A stretch of DNA of 29,652 nucleotides, taken from positions 2,981-32,632 of the forward strand of contig NW_014013349.1 in NCBI RefSeq assembly GCF_000611645.1, read 5' to 3'. The position numbers and the translations under genes were made by a program. Below, piece after piece: positions 19,586 through 29,652 of the stretch (position 1 is its first letter; each line of letters starts with the position of its first letter). Under the pieces are notes generated by a model. The model did not search any database, had not been told where the DNA came from, and saw only the letters and a list, made by a program, of their open reading frames with translations. Origin of the DNA: Monoraphidium neglectum (lineage: Eukaryota > Chlorophyta > Chlorophyceae > Sphaeropleales > Selenastraceae).

Positions 19586-20078
19586 GGTGGCGATCGTTCG
19601 TAAAAGCCTTCGGGGGCAGGGGTCGGGCGGGCTGCGCCGGTGGTGGAGCGGCAGCGGCAGGGTACGGCGTCAGGGGGGCTGCGCCGCTGCGAGTGCAACA
19701 AATCACTCATAGAGAATTCTGCGACGTCAAAGATATTGTGGTTCCACACACGTACGCCTCCTCCCCCGCTGAGCACCAGGTGCGTACCTCCTTTTGGAGC
19801 GGTTTTGTCGCGGCTATAGGACGTAAGGGATACAGGATATCTACAGTATGTACACAAATACAACAATACGGACGTGGCGAAATCGGGCGGCATAAATGGG
19901 CGCAGAGTGGCTCGTCCAGAACGGGAGCGTAGGAGTCAATACCTGGTTCGCATGAGTCTGGCGCCAGGCATCATCCAGTGGGGGGAACCACACGGTTCTG
20001 AACCGTGACCTTAATCGTCTGCGACGTGTGAAGCTGCAAGGATCTCACTCACTGGGATCTTTGAGAGCGGTCGGCACA
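19586..20078. promoter_or_regulatory. Divergent promoter region of the Cys-rich protein and DVR genes
   Basis: About 490 bases lie between the two ATGs. A small inverted repeat, CACGGTT-CTG-AACCGTG (19991-20007), lies about 70-90 bases before the DVR start and could be a factor-binding site or a leader hairpin. No clear TATA box. Nothing coding is evident. Confidence 0.45.
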
Positions 20079-23000
20079 ATGATGGCCCACAGCATGGCCT
20101 CGCGGGCGGCTTCGCAGCGATCAAATGCCTTTGTTTCGAAGAGCACGCCTGCTCCCTTCAGCGGCAGGCCGAGCCTGGTGAGCAGCGGTGCCTCGCACTT
20201 GCTGCACACTGTGCTCGCCTTGGATTGGGTGCTGCGTATGCGCGTTGCACGCTTTGAAACACAAGTCTTGGATTGCAGCATGGCTCATCTGCGTCCAACT
20301 GGACAAGCTGTGCGGTGTCTTCAACTCGCCTCGCCCACCAGCGCGCCGCCGCTTGACTCAACACCTGGCCACGCCCAACCGCAGTCCACGCCTCGCGCGG
20401 CCCCTCAGCAGCGCACGCAGCAGCCTCAGCAGCAGCGGAGCGCACCCTGTGCTGCCCGCACGCAGCGCGCGGGGCGCCGGCGCGCAGTCGCGCCCGCGGC
20501 ACAGGCTGCGAATGCTGCGTCTGCCGCGTCTGCGGAGATCGCGAGCCGCGCGCCCAAGGATGTGCGCGTTGTGGTGGCCGGCCCCACTGGCTACATCGGG
20601 AAGTTCGTGACGAAGGAGCTGATTGACCGCGGTTACCAGGTGGGAGGAACCGCCGGGTGGCTTGCAGAGGGTGCATGCGCATGCGTATGGCAGGCATGGG
20701 GCGGGGCGGCGGTGGCATGCTGGCGAGTGGTTGAAGAGGCAAGTGGTGCAACTACAGCGCAGCTGAAGCAGGTGGGGCCCTGTGACAGCGCCCAAGAGGC
20801 CAGTCTGGCGTATGGGTGTAGAGTGCCAGGGCAGGCCATGTTGCAGCGGTGCAGCAGTGTGCGCCCAGTCCCCCAAGGGTGGACGCGCCGGCAAGCAGTC
20901 AGCTCGGTCAGCCTTGGGCTGTGCCGGCACCCGCATATCAGGTGCGGCCAGCGTAACCAGGCAACCCCGGTTGCGACTGGGCATCGCACGGCCAACCATG
21001 GGGCAGGTGACCGCCCTGGCCCGCGAGAAGGCGGGCATCAAGGGCAAGATGAGCAAGGAGGACACGCAGAAGGAGTTCAGCGGCGCGCGCGTGGTGTTTG
21101 GTGACGTCACCGACGTGGCCAGCATCAGCGGGGCGGCGTTTGACCAGCCCGCGGACGTCGTCGTGTGCTGCCTCGCCAGCCGGACGGGTGCGCACGCTGT
21201 GATTCTCTGCGCTGCGCTGCGCGGCGGCGTGCGGTGCTGGCAGGGCGTGTGTCTGTGCTGAACAGGCGGCTGTTGGGGCGGCCCAGCGCAGTTGATGGGA
21301 GGCTGGCTCGTGGCACTTAGTAGCTGCGTGTGCTCAACAAGCTGTGCTGTTCCAAAACGCTGGGAGGCTGTCTGCGGAATCATCCAACACAGACGGGTCC
21401 GGATGCTGCGGCCATCATCTTTGGTGAAGCAGAAGGTCTCCACATCAGCTGGACGCCATCCGAGCGCTTGCTCCCTGCACCGCGCCTCCCACCACCCCCC
21501 TCTCCCCCCTACCAAACACTCACACACAACTCAAACCAAGGCGGCAAGAAGGACAGCTGGGACATCGACTACCAGGCCACTAAGAACGTCCTGGACGCGG
21601 CGCGCAAGGCGGGAGCCAAGCACTTTGTGCTGCTGTCCGCGATCTGCGTCCAGCGGCCGCTGCTGGAGTTCCAGAAGGCCAAGCTGAAGCTGGAGGCTGA
21701 GCTGGCGGCGGCGGGTGACATCACCTACTCGATCGTGCGGCCAACTGCATTCTTCAAGTCGCTGGCGGGGCAGGTGGGGCCCTTGAGAGGCTGCCAGGGT
21801 TGAGTTTATTCCAGGGGAGGCGGACACAAGTGGAGGCAGAAGTCCTGTTGTGATTAAAGTGCGAGCACACTACACAGAAAGCATCAGAGTGCCTGCATGA
21901 GGAGTGCCAGGATGTCGGCGGCGCCAACCTGTGCAGGGCGTCCCGCCACTTTGCACAGGTGTTGCTCCCCTAAAAACATCCGCACACCTGCCGCGCACTG
22001 CGTCTCGCCACCTGCCTCAATTTGCTGCGTCGTCCCCGCCGGCCCCTGTCTGTGCGCGTGCAGGTTAAGCTGGTGCAGCAGGGCAAGCCTTACGTCATGT
22101 TTGGCGACGGCAACCTGGCGGCCTGCAAGCCCATCAGCGAGGCTGACCTGGCGCGCTTCATGGCGGACTGCATCTCGGGTGAGCGGGCAAGGGGGGGGGG
22201 GGCAGCCAGGAGGCCTGGTGACAGGCGGGTTGTTGGGGTCAGATGATGCAGAGGACACCTGCATGTCGGACTCACTGTTTTGCGGCAGCTGAGCAGGACC
22301 TATCGCTATGGGCGGGTGCAAGGGTTTGGCTAGCGCTGCTGGAACCTGCCGCAAAGCCCGGGCCAGAACAGACGCCCTGACGATCAACCCTGAAGCAATC
22401 ACGTGCGTCCATTCCGAAAACGCTGCCCCCAAATTGTTGTACCCACACCAGGCCTTCACCGACACGTCCCACCACATGTCTGTGCCCACCCCGCAAACCC
22501 CGCCCACAGACCCGTCCAAGCACAACCAGCTGCTGCCCATCGGCGGCCCTGGTGGCGCGCTGACCGCCAAGCAGCAGGCCCAGATCCTGTTCCGCCTGAC
22601 CAACATGCCCGAGAAGTACATCTCCGCCCCCGTGTGGCTGTTTGACGGCATCATTGGGGTGCTGGACCTGCTGGCCAAGGCCTTCCCCCAGATGGAGGTG
22701 CGCTGCGCGGGGAGGGGGGCTACGGGGCCAGGGAGCTGGTGGCCGCTGTATCAAGGGGGTGTGCGTGCTCCGGGGTGTTGTCGCGGTGCGGATCACCAGG
22801 ATGGTCACAGCTCGAGCTGGCGTCTGGGTGTGCCTCTCTCCGGCAGATACCGTTTGCAAAGTCAGAGTGACGGCTGTCGGATGCCATGTGCTTGAACAGG
22901 GAAGTGCGGCAGCGCGCGTACGATGTCATGCACATCATTGGGGCCGTTCGCTTCCCCCCCTCCGGCGCTCACCTACACCTACTGCCACTACCAGCCCCCC

Positions 23001-23246
23001 CTTGCCAACCATCCCCACTCCCCGGCCACCCATCCCTCGCAGGACGCCGCCGAGTTCGGCCGCATCGGGCGGTACTACGCCACCGAGTCGATGCTGGTGT
23101 GGGACGAGGCGCGCGGCGCGTACGACGCTGACGCCACCCCCGAGTACGGGGTGGACACCCTGGAGGGCTTCTTCAAGAAGGCCGTGACCGAGGGCCTGGC
23201 GGGGCAGGAGCTGGGGGACCAGGCTGTGTTCGGCGTGGGCGAGTGA
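20079..23246 (+). CDS. DVR: Divinyl chlorophyllide a 8-vinyl-reductase, chloroplast
   Basis: Exons are 20079-20177, 20385-20639, 21007-21187, 21541-21773, 22064-22178, 22510-22697 and 23043-23246, about 424 residues. The enzyme reduces the 8-vinyl group of divinyl (proto)chlorophyllide to ethyl with NADPH, giving monovinyl chlorophyll precursors in the plastid. Residues 1 to ~90 are a transit peptide ([24 protein letters not shown], then a Gln/Arg/Ala-rich stretch). A Rossmann fold follows, with GPTGYIG near residues 99-105, then [81 protein letters not shown] and [12 protein letters not shown]. This is plant N-type DVR along its whole length (Arabidopsis about 417 residues). The start at 20079 opens the transit peptide. 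Intron 1 is in frame and stop-free, so a retained form would still be translatable. All other introns shift frame or contain stops. Confidence 0.96.
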
Positions 23247-23437
23247 AGGGGCGGTGCAGCGGCCTGCTTGAGACACCTTAGGGTTCTTGGGGAGTGAGGG
23301 GGGTTGTGAGGACCAGTGTACGAGTGTGTGTTGACCGTGGTCAAAGCTTTTGGTGCTGTGCCAGCGGGGACTTGATTCACAGTGAGAGCCTGCCATTCTG
23401 CAGGAAGTTTCTGTTTGCTGGCAGATTAACAGAGTAG

Positions 23438-23442
23438 TGTAA
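23438..23442 (+). terminator. Poly(A) signal TGTAA of DVR
   Basis: TGTAA lies about 190 bases after the DVR stop codon at 23246, a normal distance for this genome. It predicts a 3' end near 23455. Confidence 0.6.
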
Positions 23443-23853
23443 CGCAACAGAGAGCGTGTTTCGACACTTGGGTGGCATGGGGCTGACAGCTGAGGAACTC
23501 ATGTGGCTGGTACGGTGGTGCGAGGTTGCACAGTGTCGAACCCGCTCTTGGTTCGGAAGGCGGGCTGCGTCTGAGCTCTGTTGTGGCGCCAAAAAATAAA
23601 CAAAGGCTAACATGGAGATTACGTCGCGTTTTATGCCACAGCAAATCGATGATGTCCTCGTGGTCGTGCCACACTAGTTAGTGCACTGGCATCGCGTTCA
23701 GGTCGTCCACCCTTCAAAGGACGGACCTTCGAGCACGAACATCGGTCACAACCCAGCAACAGTACTTATAGTGCATTGACGTCTCGAAAGGCGCCGCTCA
23801 CTCAGCGATCACCTCGTCCCACGGGGGAATCGCGGTTATAGATCGAATTTAGA

Positions 23854-23880
23854 CACATCATAATTTTTGATTATGATGTG
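23854..23880. repeat. Perfect AT-rich hairpin upstream of the PPR gene
   Basis: CACATCATAAT and ATTATGATGTG form an 11-base-pair perfect stem around a five-base loop (TTTTG), 42 bases before the PPR start codon. Its right arm contains two overlapping in-frame ATGs that open a five-codon frame (23873-23890). It may be a promoter site or a leader hairpin. Confidence 0.8.
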
Positions 23881-23921
23881 GAAGCGTTGACGCCTGCCTG
23901 GGAGGCTCAGGGACGGAGGCA

Positions 23922-26571
23922 ATGCAGAGAGCTGCAGCGGCCTGGCCCTGCTCCCACCCTCCATATTTGGAATCAACTTCAGCACGAAGGCTTTCAGCGG
24001 GCAGGCCCGGACGCAGCTGTGCGGTGTCCTGTGCGCAGCCGCGGCTGGGCACTGCGAGTGGAAGCGCTGCTACCGCTGCAGCTGCGGTGAGCGCGCGCCC
24101 GCGGCCCACATTCAATGGTGCGGGCGGCACACATGGCGGCGTGGCCGGAGCTGACGGTCTTGGCGGTGGCCCGGCCAGCAATGGCGTCCCACGGACACCG
24201 CCGCCTGGCCTCAACGGCGCCGGCCTGGACGCTGCATGGATCAGCAGCTCCCCGGGGCTGGCAGCCGCACCAGCGGCCGCGGCCCCTGCCAACGGCAGCA
24301 GCGCTAGAAGTAGTGTCAGCGCCAGCAGCAGCGGTGAGACCAGTGGAGCTATCCAGCTTGACAACAGCAGCAGCAGCAGCAGCAGCGATGGCGCGGCCGA
24401 GCCAGCGGGCGGTCGTCCAGTGACGGCCGTGCCACTGCCGCGCCGTCCTGACAGGGATGGCAGCACCAGCAGCAGCACGAGCGGACGCAGCAGCAGCAAC
24501 GGGTTTGGTGGAGGCAGTGACGGGAGCAGCAGCAGTGGCAGAAGGTTGAATGGCAGGGCCCCGCCCCCCTCCCTCTGGAAGCCGAACTCGGCGGCGCAGC
24601 AGCGGCGCACCCGCAACAGCGCCAGAGCCGACAGCGGCGGCAACGGCAGTGGGGCAAACGGCGCGACAAACGCGGTGACGGCGAGTGCAGCGGCGTCAGG
24701 GCCCCAGGAACGGGACAGGGGCTCGCACCGGCCGGTTGAGTCGCGCCGCCCCCAGATGCAGGCGCTGCTGGCGTCAGGGGACCTGTCGGGGGCCGCGGCC
24801 TGCGTAGAGGGCGTGCTCGCACTGGGCAAGCGGCCGCCGTGGCGCGAGACGTCGCAGCTGCTGGAAGGTGCGTTCCGCCGTGTGGGCAGCAGAGGGTGCG
24901 CTGAACGCTGGTGGTGGAGTGCAGCCGGTTTTCCCTGCCGACCGGCCTGAACAAAGTGGTCTCATGCGGCTGGGACGGGGCGGCCTGGGTGCACGCGGCG
25001 CACGTTGTTATGGCCACACATCGCCTGAACCCGCACTGAACCCGCCCCATGCCCTGCCGTTGGGCCATCCCGCTCCTCCGCTCCTCCGCAGCGCTCTGCG
25101 ACGCAGACGCGTTCGCCGCGGCGTGGCGGCTGGCGCGGCGCGCGCATGAGGCCGGGTTCTGGCTGCCGCGTGGTCTGTATCACGTGCTCATCGTGGCCGC
25201 GGGCAAGGTGCGGGCGGTTGCATGGTGGCGTCAGCAGTGGCCCATGGGGACACGTTGTTCAGGCAGTGTGCTGAGCCCTCACGGCCAGTCTCCCAGGCAT
25301 GCACGCATGCAGGCATGCGCGCATGCAGGCGCGCGTGCACGCATGCATGCATGCATGCATGCACACCTGTTGGCATGCATCGCATGCTTACAGGCTCCGC
25401 CTGCATGCGCTAGGACTTTTGCCCCCGTGGCAAAGTATACCTTGGCCTCACACAACTTTCCTCTCCTGCGCACTGTCCCCCCCACCGTCTGCCGCCGCAG
25501 GCTGGTGAGGCGGAGCAGCTGCTGTGGCTGTTCCGCGAGGTGCAGCGCGTGTACGGCCCGGCCTCGCCCCGTGTCCACACCACCGCGATCACCGCCCTGC
25601 TGCGCTGCCGGCGGCGGCGCGGGCTGCCGCTGGCGGCGCTGGCCTACCAGGCGTGGCTGCAGCTGGCCGCCAGCGGGCAGGCCCTGGACTCGGGCGCCTA
25701 CCTGGCGGGAATCAGCGCCTGCGCCTGCGCCGGCCGGCCGCAGGAGGCGGAGGCGCTACTGCCGCCGCTCTGCGCAGCCGCAGGTGCCGCCGGCGGCTCT
25801 CACGTCGTCGCGGCGCACAATGTGCTGCTGCGCGCCGCCGCGCGCGCCGGCGACGCGGCCGGCGCGCGGCGGCTGTTTGCGGCCATGCGCGCGCGGGGCG
25901 TGCCGCCCGACGCGGTCACCTACAACACCCTGGCCGCGGCGCTCGCTGCGGCCGGCGAGGGCGCGCCCCGTGCGCGCGCGGTGCTGGAGCACGCGCGCCG
26001 CGAGGGCGTCCCGCCCGACGCGTACGGGCTGACGGCCGTGATGCGGGCGCACGCCACGGCGGGAGAGCTCGCGGCTGCGGGCGGCGTCCTGCAGGAGATG
26101 CTGGCGGCGGGGGTGGCGCCGACTGCAGTGACCTATGGGGTGCTGGTGGACGCCCACGTGCGCGCGGGTGACCTGGCGGGCGCCTGCGCGCTGGTGGGGC
26201 GCCTGGAGGGCGGCGTCGCGGCGTGGCGGCGGCGGCAGGCGCTGTGGCGGCGCGCGGGGGCGGCGGGCGGCGGGGCGGGGCCGCGGCGGGAAGGGGAGGG
26301 GCAGCAAGGGGAGGCGCGCGGTGTGGGGGCGGCGACGGCGCCCACCACAGACCTGCCGGCCCCCACACGCATCATGTACAATACATTGCTGCGCGGCATT
26401 GTGGCTGAGGAGTGGGGTGGCGAGGGCTTGGGCTATGCCGACACCAGCGTGGTCGCTGGCAGCGCGGACAGGCAGGCAGGCGCTCCGCCAGCGCCCCAGC
26501 CCACGGCTGACGCGGCTGACGCACGCGCAGCGGTGCGTCCTGCGCGTTCGCAGGACCAGCAGCAGCAGCAG

Positions 26572-26608
<37 letters not shown>

Positions 26609-28513
26609 GACAGAGGGAGCATGACACGCCCTCACAGCAAGCAGCAGCAGCGGCGCCCAGGCCCCGTGGCCTGGTGAACCGGCCGCAATGGACACAGCCT
26701 CCTGCGAGTTTGGCGGCGGAACAGCAGCAGCAACAGCAGCAACAGGCAGGCGGCTTGGATGCCAGCAGCGTAAGTGGCTTCACCGGAATCAGCAGCATCG
26801 GCAGCAGCCCCGACGATTGGTGGGGCTTGCGCGAGAGCGGCGACGGTGGCGAGCCAGCAGGCACGGCGGCGTCCAATTTTGCCGGCAATGCGGGCGTGGA
26901 CGGCGATGCCTTTGGGACCGCGGCCAGAGGGGCGCCTGGCGGGGCCCCTGCCGTTGGCCAGCAGCAGCTGCCGGGCGTGTGGAGTGTTGAGGAGGTGCTG
27001 CGGCGCATGGCGGGTCAGGGCTTGGATGCGGGCACTGACACCTACTCACTGCTGCTGGACGGCATGCTGCGGGTGGGTGGACCACCGTTGTGGTTTGAGT
27101 AGTGGTTGCTCGCTGTCATGCATGTTGTCGGTGATGTCTGCTGTCTGGGGGTTTGGCGGCTGGTTGCTGACCATGCCGGCAGCAACACAAGGGGCGGGGA
27201 GCGGTTGACGGCGTGGTGACGGCATCGCAATGACGTCATGCGACAGGTCGGCGTGGATCCAGCTGTTCCCCTGCCAACCTCCTGCTCCCCCTGCTGTTTG
27301 CGTCACTCAATCCCCTTGCGCGTTGCCGTTCGCCGTGCAGCGCGGGGACTTTGCAAGTGCAGCTCTGCTGCTGGAGCAGCTGCAGGGGCCCTCGGGCCCG
27401 GGCGCCGATGGCGCCACGCTCACGAGCCTCATGGTTGCGCTGGGCGGCGCTGGCGACGTGGAGGGCGCGCTCGACGTGTTTGACGCACTGCTGGCCGGGC
27501 TGCCAGAGGCGGACGCCCTGCGGCCAGCCGCTGGGGCCGCCGTCTTGAACAGTAGTGGCGAGAGCAGCGGCAGTGGCAGCCAGCGTGGGGGCGCAAAGCT
27601 GGGGCCGGACCCTGGCGGCGCCCGGCGGCGCCTGAGGGGGCCCGGCGGCGAGAGTGCACGTGGCAGCGGTGCCAGCAGCAGCAGCAGCAGCAGTAGAGTG
27701 GTTGGCGCGCCCGACCAGGCGTCTGCGTCATCAGCAGCGGGTCCGCCCTCGCTCTCTCCGCCCCTGGACGGCTCAAATCAAGGCAGCAGCAATGGGCTTG
27801 GCAGCGGTGCAAAGCCCGCGGGGCGCATCGGCAGCCTAGTCGGCTCGCCCGAAGCGCTCAGCCGCATCCTGTCGCGGTGGCGCCCCGGCGCCCCGGGCGC
27901 GCGCGTCGGCGGCCCCGACGCCGCCGCGTGGAGCGCCCTGGTGGACATGCTGGCAGAGGCGGGGCGCCTGCAGGAGGCGGAGGCGGCCCTGGAGGGCGCG
28001 GTGGAGGCAGCGGCGTCCGCGCGGCGCGCGCCGCCGGCCGAGGCGTTTGGGGCGCTCATCAAGGCCCTGCGCCGCAGCCGCCGCGCCCGCGACCGAGAAC
28101 GCGACCGCTGCTTCGGCGGCGGCGGGGGCGCCGGTGTGCCGGGCGGGACCGCCGCGGCCCAGCGCGTGCTGCGGCGGTTCTTGCAGCTGGGCGGCCGCCC
28201 CACGCGCCACATGTGCGATGACGTCATCGAGCTCTGCCTGGCGGACGACGACGTCCGCGCGGCGCGCCAGGTGGTGCGCGTCATGCGGCTGACTGGGGTG
28301 CTGGAGGATGACGCGTCGGAGGCCGGTTACCAGGCCTGGCTCGAGCGGCGCCAGACGCAGCTTGCCGCGCGGCGGCAGCGGCGCGGCGACGGGCCCGCCG
28401 GCATGGTGGGTGCCGGCGGGGGCGCGGCCGGGGGGGCTGGGGAGGGCGTCAACAGGGGGCTGGAGCGCTGGAAGTGGTTCTTGGGCCTGCCTAACAGCTA
28501 TTACCAAAGCTGA
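23922..28513 (+). CDS. Large P-type pentatricopeptide repeat protein, probably organellar
   Basis: Exons are 23922-24867, 25092-25207, 25501-27072 and 27341-28513, about 1,268 residues. PPR proteins bind organellar RNA one base per repeat and act in processing, stability or translation. The first ~300 residues are a leader followed by a disordered Ser/Gly/Ala-rich region (poly-Ser run near 24361). Degenerate helical repeats start in exon 2. Clear PPR motifs lie in exon 3: HNVLLRAAARAGDAAGARRL, then VTYNTLAAALAAAGE, then VTYGVLVDAHVRAGDLAGA, each with a GVPPD or GVAPT end. Two Gln-rich inserts and a Ser/Gly insert interrupt the array before it resumes (TYSLLLDGMLRRGDFASA, split by the exon 3/4 junction). 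Exon 4 has further repeats and a long Ser/Gly-rich loop. The end is LERWKWFLGLPNSYYQS. There is no E/DYW editing domain or SMR tail. The RNA target is not predictable here. Confidence 0.88.
25296..25384. repeat. (ATGC)n-type repeat in PPR intron 2
   Basis: About 90 bases built from GCATGC, GCGC and ATGC units, including five consecutive ATGC units. It lies in the intron between 25207 and 25501. It is self-complementary throughout and so can form many alternative hairpins. Similar short tracts occur near 7755-7800 and 13255-13285, also in introns. Confidence 0.9.
26557..26607 (+). repeat. CAG tract coding for poly-Gln in the PPR protein
   Basis: Seventeen codons, all Gln except one Glu, in exon 3. 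A second, shorter Gln tract lies near 26720-26747. Both fall in the spacer that interrupts the PPR array. Confidence 0.95.
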
Positions 28514-28631
28514 TTCAAGCACTCCTGCAGCTGTTGTTTTTTGGCTGGCAGCCGTTTTCCTGGGCTCTTCTGCACGCCCGGCGCCAATGCGCGGGCATGC
28601 AGGGCCCGGCTGTGGGCATGCGGCTGGTCGT

Positions 28632-28651
28632 TGCGTGCGAATTCGCACGCA
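28632..28651. repeat. Perfect 20-base palindrome in the PPR 3' UTR
   Basis: TGCGTGCGAA is followed directly by its reverse complement TTCGCACGCA, about 120 bases after the PPR stop codon and 65 before its poly(A) signal. In RNA it could form a tight hairpin. Confidence 0.8.
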
Positions 28652-28716
28652 GGTCCCGGCATTGTGGTCTGCATAATGCATTTATCGGCCATGCCGTTGT
28701 TGCAACATGGCGCTTG

Positions 28717-28721
28717 TGTAA
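28717..28721 (+). terminator. Poly(A) signal TGTAA of the PPR gene
   Basis: TGTAA lies about 200 bases after the stop codon at 28513, predicting a 3' end near 28735. Confidence 0.6.
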
Positions 28722-28735
28722 AGCCGATCTGTGAT

Positions 28736-29137
28736 CCATCACAGGGACACAGGCGTTGCTCTGTCGTTGCAGTGAAGAGGTAGCAAGTGCAAGCTCGTCA
28801 TCCGTCAGTGTCGTGCCAGCTGTGCTGCCTGGGCTAGCCTGCAGAATTCGTAATAAAGTGTTGATGACCATGCATTGGCGTGTCGGCGCCCCGTCGTATC
28901 TGCAAACTTTTCTCAAGCCGCCCAGTCCAGCCTGGCCTGGCAGGCCCAGGGCACGCCCCTGGAGCCTGGCACGCCCCCTACAGCCCATGCAGGTGTGGCA
29001 TCATGAGGCGGCAGCAGCTGCACACCCCTGACTGCCCAGGTTCAATCAATATACATGGTAGCCTCACATGTTAAAACGGCTTAGATACTTGTTGAAGGAC
29101 GCCTCGAGAGATCGGTGATTGCGGAACTCTCATCAGT
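28736..29137 (+). promoter_or_regulatory. Intergenic region and probable promoter of the DHAR-like gene
   Basis: No coding sequence is evident. An AT-rich element (CAATATACAT, 29048-29057) about 85 bases before the ATG is the best TATA-like candidate. The region also has GGCACGCCC-type GC boxes repeated near 28950-28975. Confidence 0.35.
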
Positions 29138-29652
29138 ATGCTCGCGTCCACACCTCGTGCGCTCGGCGTCGCTTCTGTCAAGCCCTTCATTTTCCGTGCT
29201 GCTCCGCGAGCCCGTGTTGTGAGGTGCGTGTTTGGCCGCAAGCGACGCACCGTGACCGCAGAGCATGAGTGTGCGCGGGCGCTGCAGGTCGCGCGCCCAG
29301 GAGGCATCCTCCATGACGCAGAGCACGCATGCGAAAGGACCTGCGCGCTCTCAAAAGCTGTTGTGCGTGCCAATGAGCTATGAACGGGCACCTGGCATAC
29401 GGCAGCGACGCGAATGGCATGGCAACCCACCTCACCCAATGCGAATGGATGTCACTGCACACGAGACGCGTCGCATGTGTCTATGATGCCTCGCAGAGGC
29501 GCACATGCACATCATGGAGCCACACACGTGCACCCTATCCCCGCAGTGCCATGGCGAGCGCGCAGTATGTGACGTACGTGAAGGGTGACCCCAAAACCAA
29601 CACCCTGGGGGACTGTGAGTGCTCTTGCCGCAGAGGGCCGGGTGCTGGGGGG
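29138..29652 (+). CDS. Probable plastid dehydroascorbate reductase, N-terminal part (cut by window edge)
   Basis: Two exons are visible, 29138-29223 and 29547-29614, with donors GTGCGT and GTGAGT. The coding sequence continues past the right edge. Exon 1 and the start of exon 2 give a basic, Ser/Ala-rich leader of about 30 residues (MLASTPRALGVASVKPFIF) that looks like a plastid transit peptide. The mature part begins SAQYVTYVKGDPKTNTLGDC, where the last Cys codon is split by the intron. A V-K-x-x-x-GD-x-x-LGDC start is typical of the GST-like DHAR family, in which this Cys is the catalytic residue reducing dehydroascorbate with glutathione, usually followed by PF. CLIC-like or other GST-fold proteins are alternatives. 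The assignment rests on only about 20 mature residues. Confidence 0.6.

Noticed and set aside
19930..20010. tRNA-like hairpins upstream of DVR
   Set aside because: GGTTC-containing segments are present, but no complete cloverleaf with acceptor, anticodon and T arms could be built.
20358..21527. 389-codon minus-strand open frame
   Set aside because: It is the antisense shadow of DVR exons and introns, and DVR is certain from full-length similarity.
22288..22380. Possible extra DVR exon behind TTTGCGGCAG, starting AEQDLS
   Set aside because: It looks DVR-like for six residues, but it soon meets a stop. Splicing 22178 directly to 22510 gives the conserved GGPGGALT context in phase.
23858..24829. 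323-codon minus-strand open frame rich in Leu, Pro and Ala
   Set aside because: Antisense to the Ser/Gly/Ala-rich first exon of the PPR gene. Its poly-Leu run is only the complement of AGC repeats.

Overview
The window looks like nuclear DNA of a green alga (Chlorophyta; class not determinable). The DNA is GC-rich and the genes are split by short introns, mostly with GTGAG, GTGCG or GTGGG donors and CAG acceptors. Gene 3' ends carry TGTAA, the chlorophyte poly(A) signal. There are many CAG/CTG tracts. Several products have plastid-type leaders, and one is an enzyme of chlorophyll synthesis. Exon models below were built by hand from splice signals, reading phase and family similarity. No transcript evidence was available.

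Layout. 1-1640: no recognisable gene. 2108-5294 (-): secreted, heavily N-glycosylated protein of unknown function, six exons. 5989-9013 (-): plastid-type RluA pseudouridine synthase with an S4 domain, seven exons. 9092-11316: a patch bounded by imperfect inverted repeats. It holds an integrase-tail-like ORF with a tesmin/TSO1-type CXC cysteine cluster (9171-10748, -) and a small single-span membrane protein gene (10764-11197, -). 11872-13812 (-): stand-alone tRNA-binding protein of the EMAP II/Arc1/AIMP1 type. 13968-15866 (+): intronless, low-complexity protein with one IQ-like motif, divergent from the previous gene. 17033-19585 (-): secreted cysteine-rich protein with a GCC2/GCC3-like module and a Leu/Pro repeat; a 177-base assembly gap lies in its second intron. 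20079-23246 (+): divinyl chlorophyllide a 8-vinyl-reductase (DVR), seven exons. 23922-28513 (+): large pentatricopeptide repeat (PPR) protein, four exons. 29138 to the right edge (+): first two exons of a probable plastid dehydroascorbate reductase.

The genes do not form a pathway. Four of them (RluA-type enzyme, DVR, PPR protein, DHAR) are probably organelle-targeted: plastid RNA modification, chlorophyll synthesis, organellar RNA handling and ascorbate recycling. Two others enter the secretory pathway. The least ordinary part is 9092-11316, where inverted repeats, a decayed transposon integrase and a small spliced gene coincide. Also notable are a strong hairpin directly after the stop codon of the first gene, a perfect AT-rich hairpin with a tiny uORF before the PPR gene, and an in-frame, stop-free first intron in DVR.
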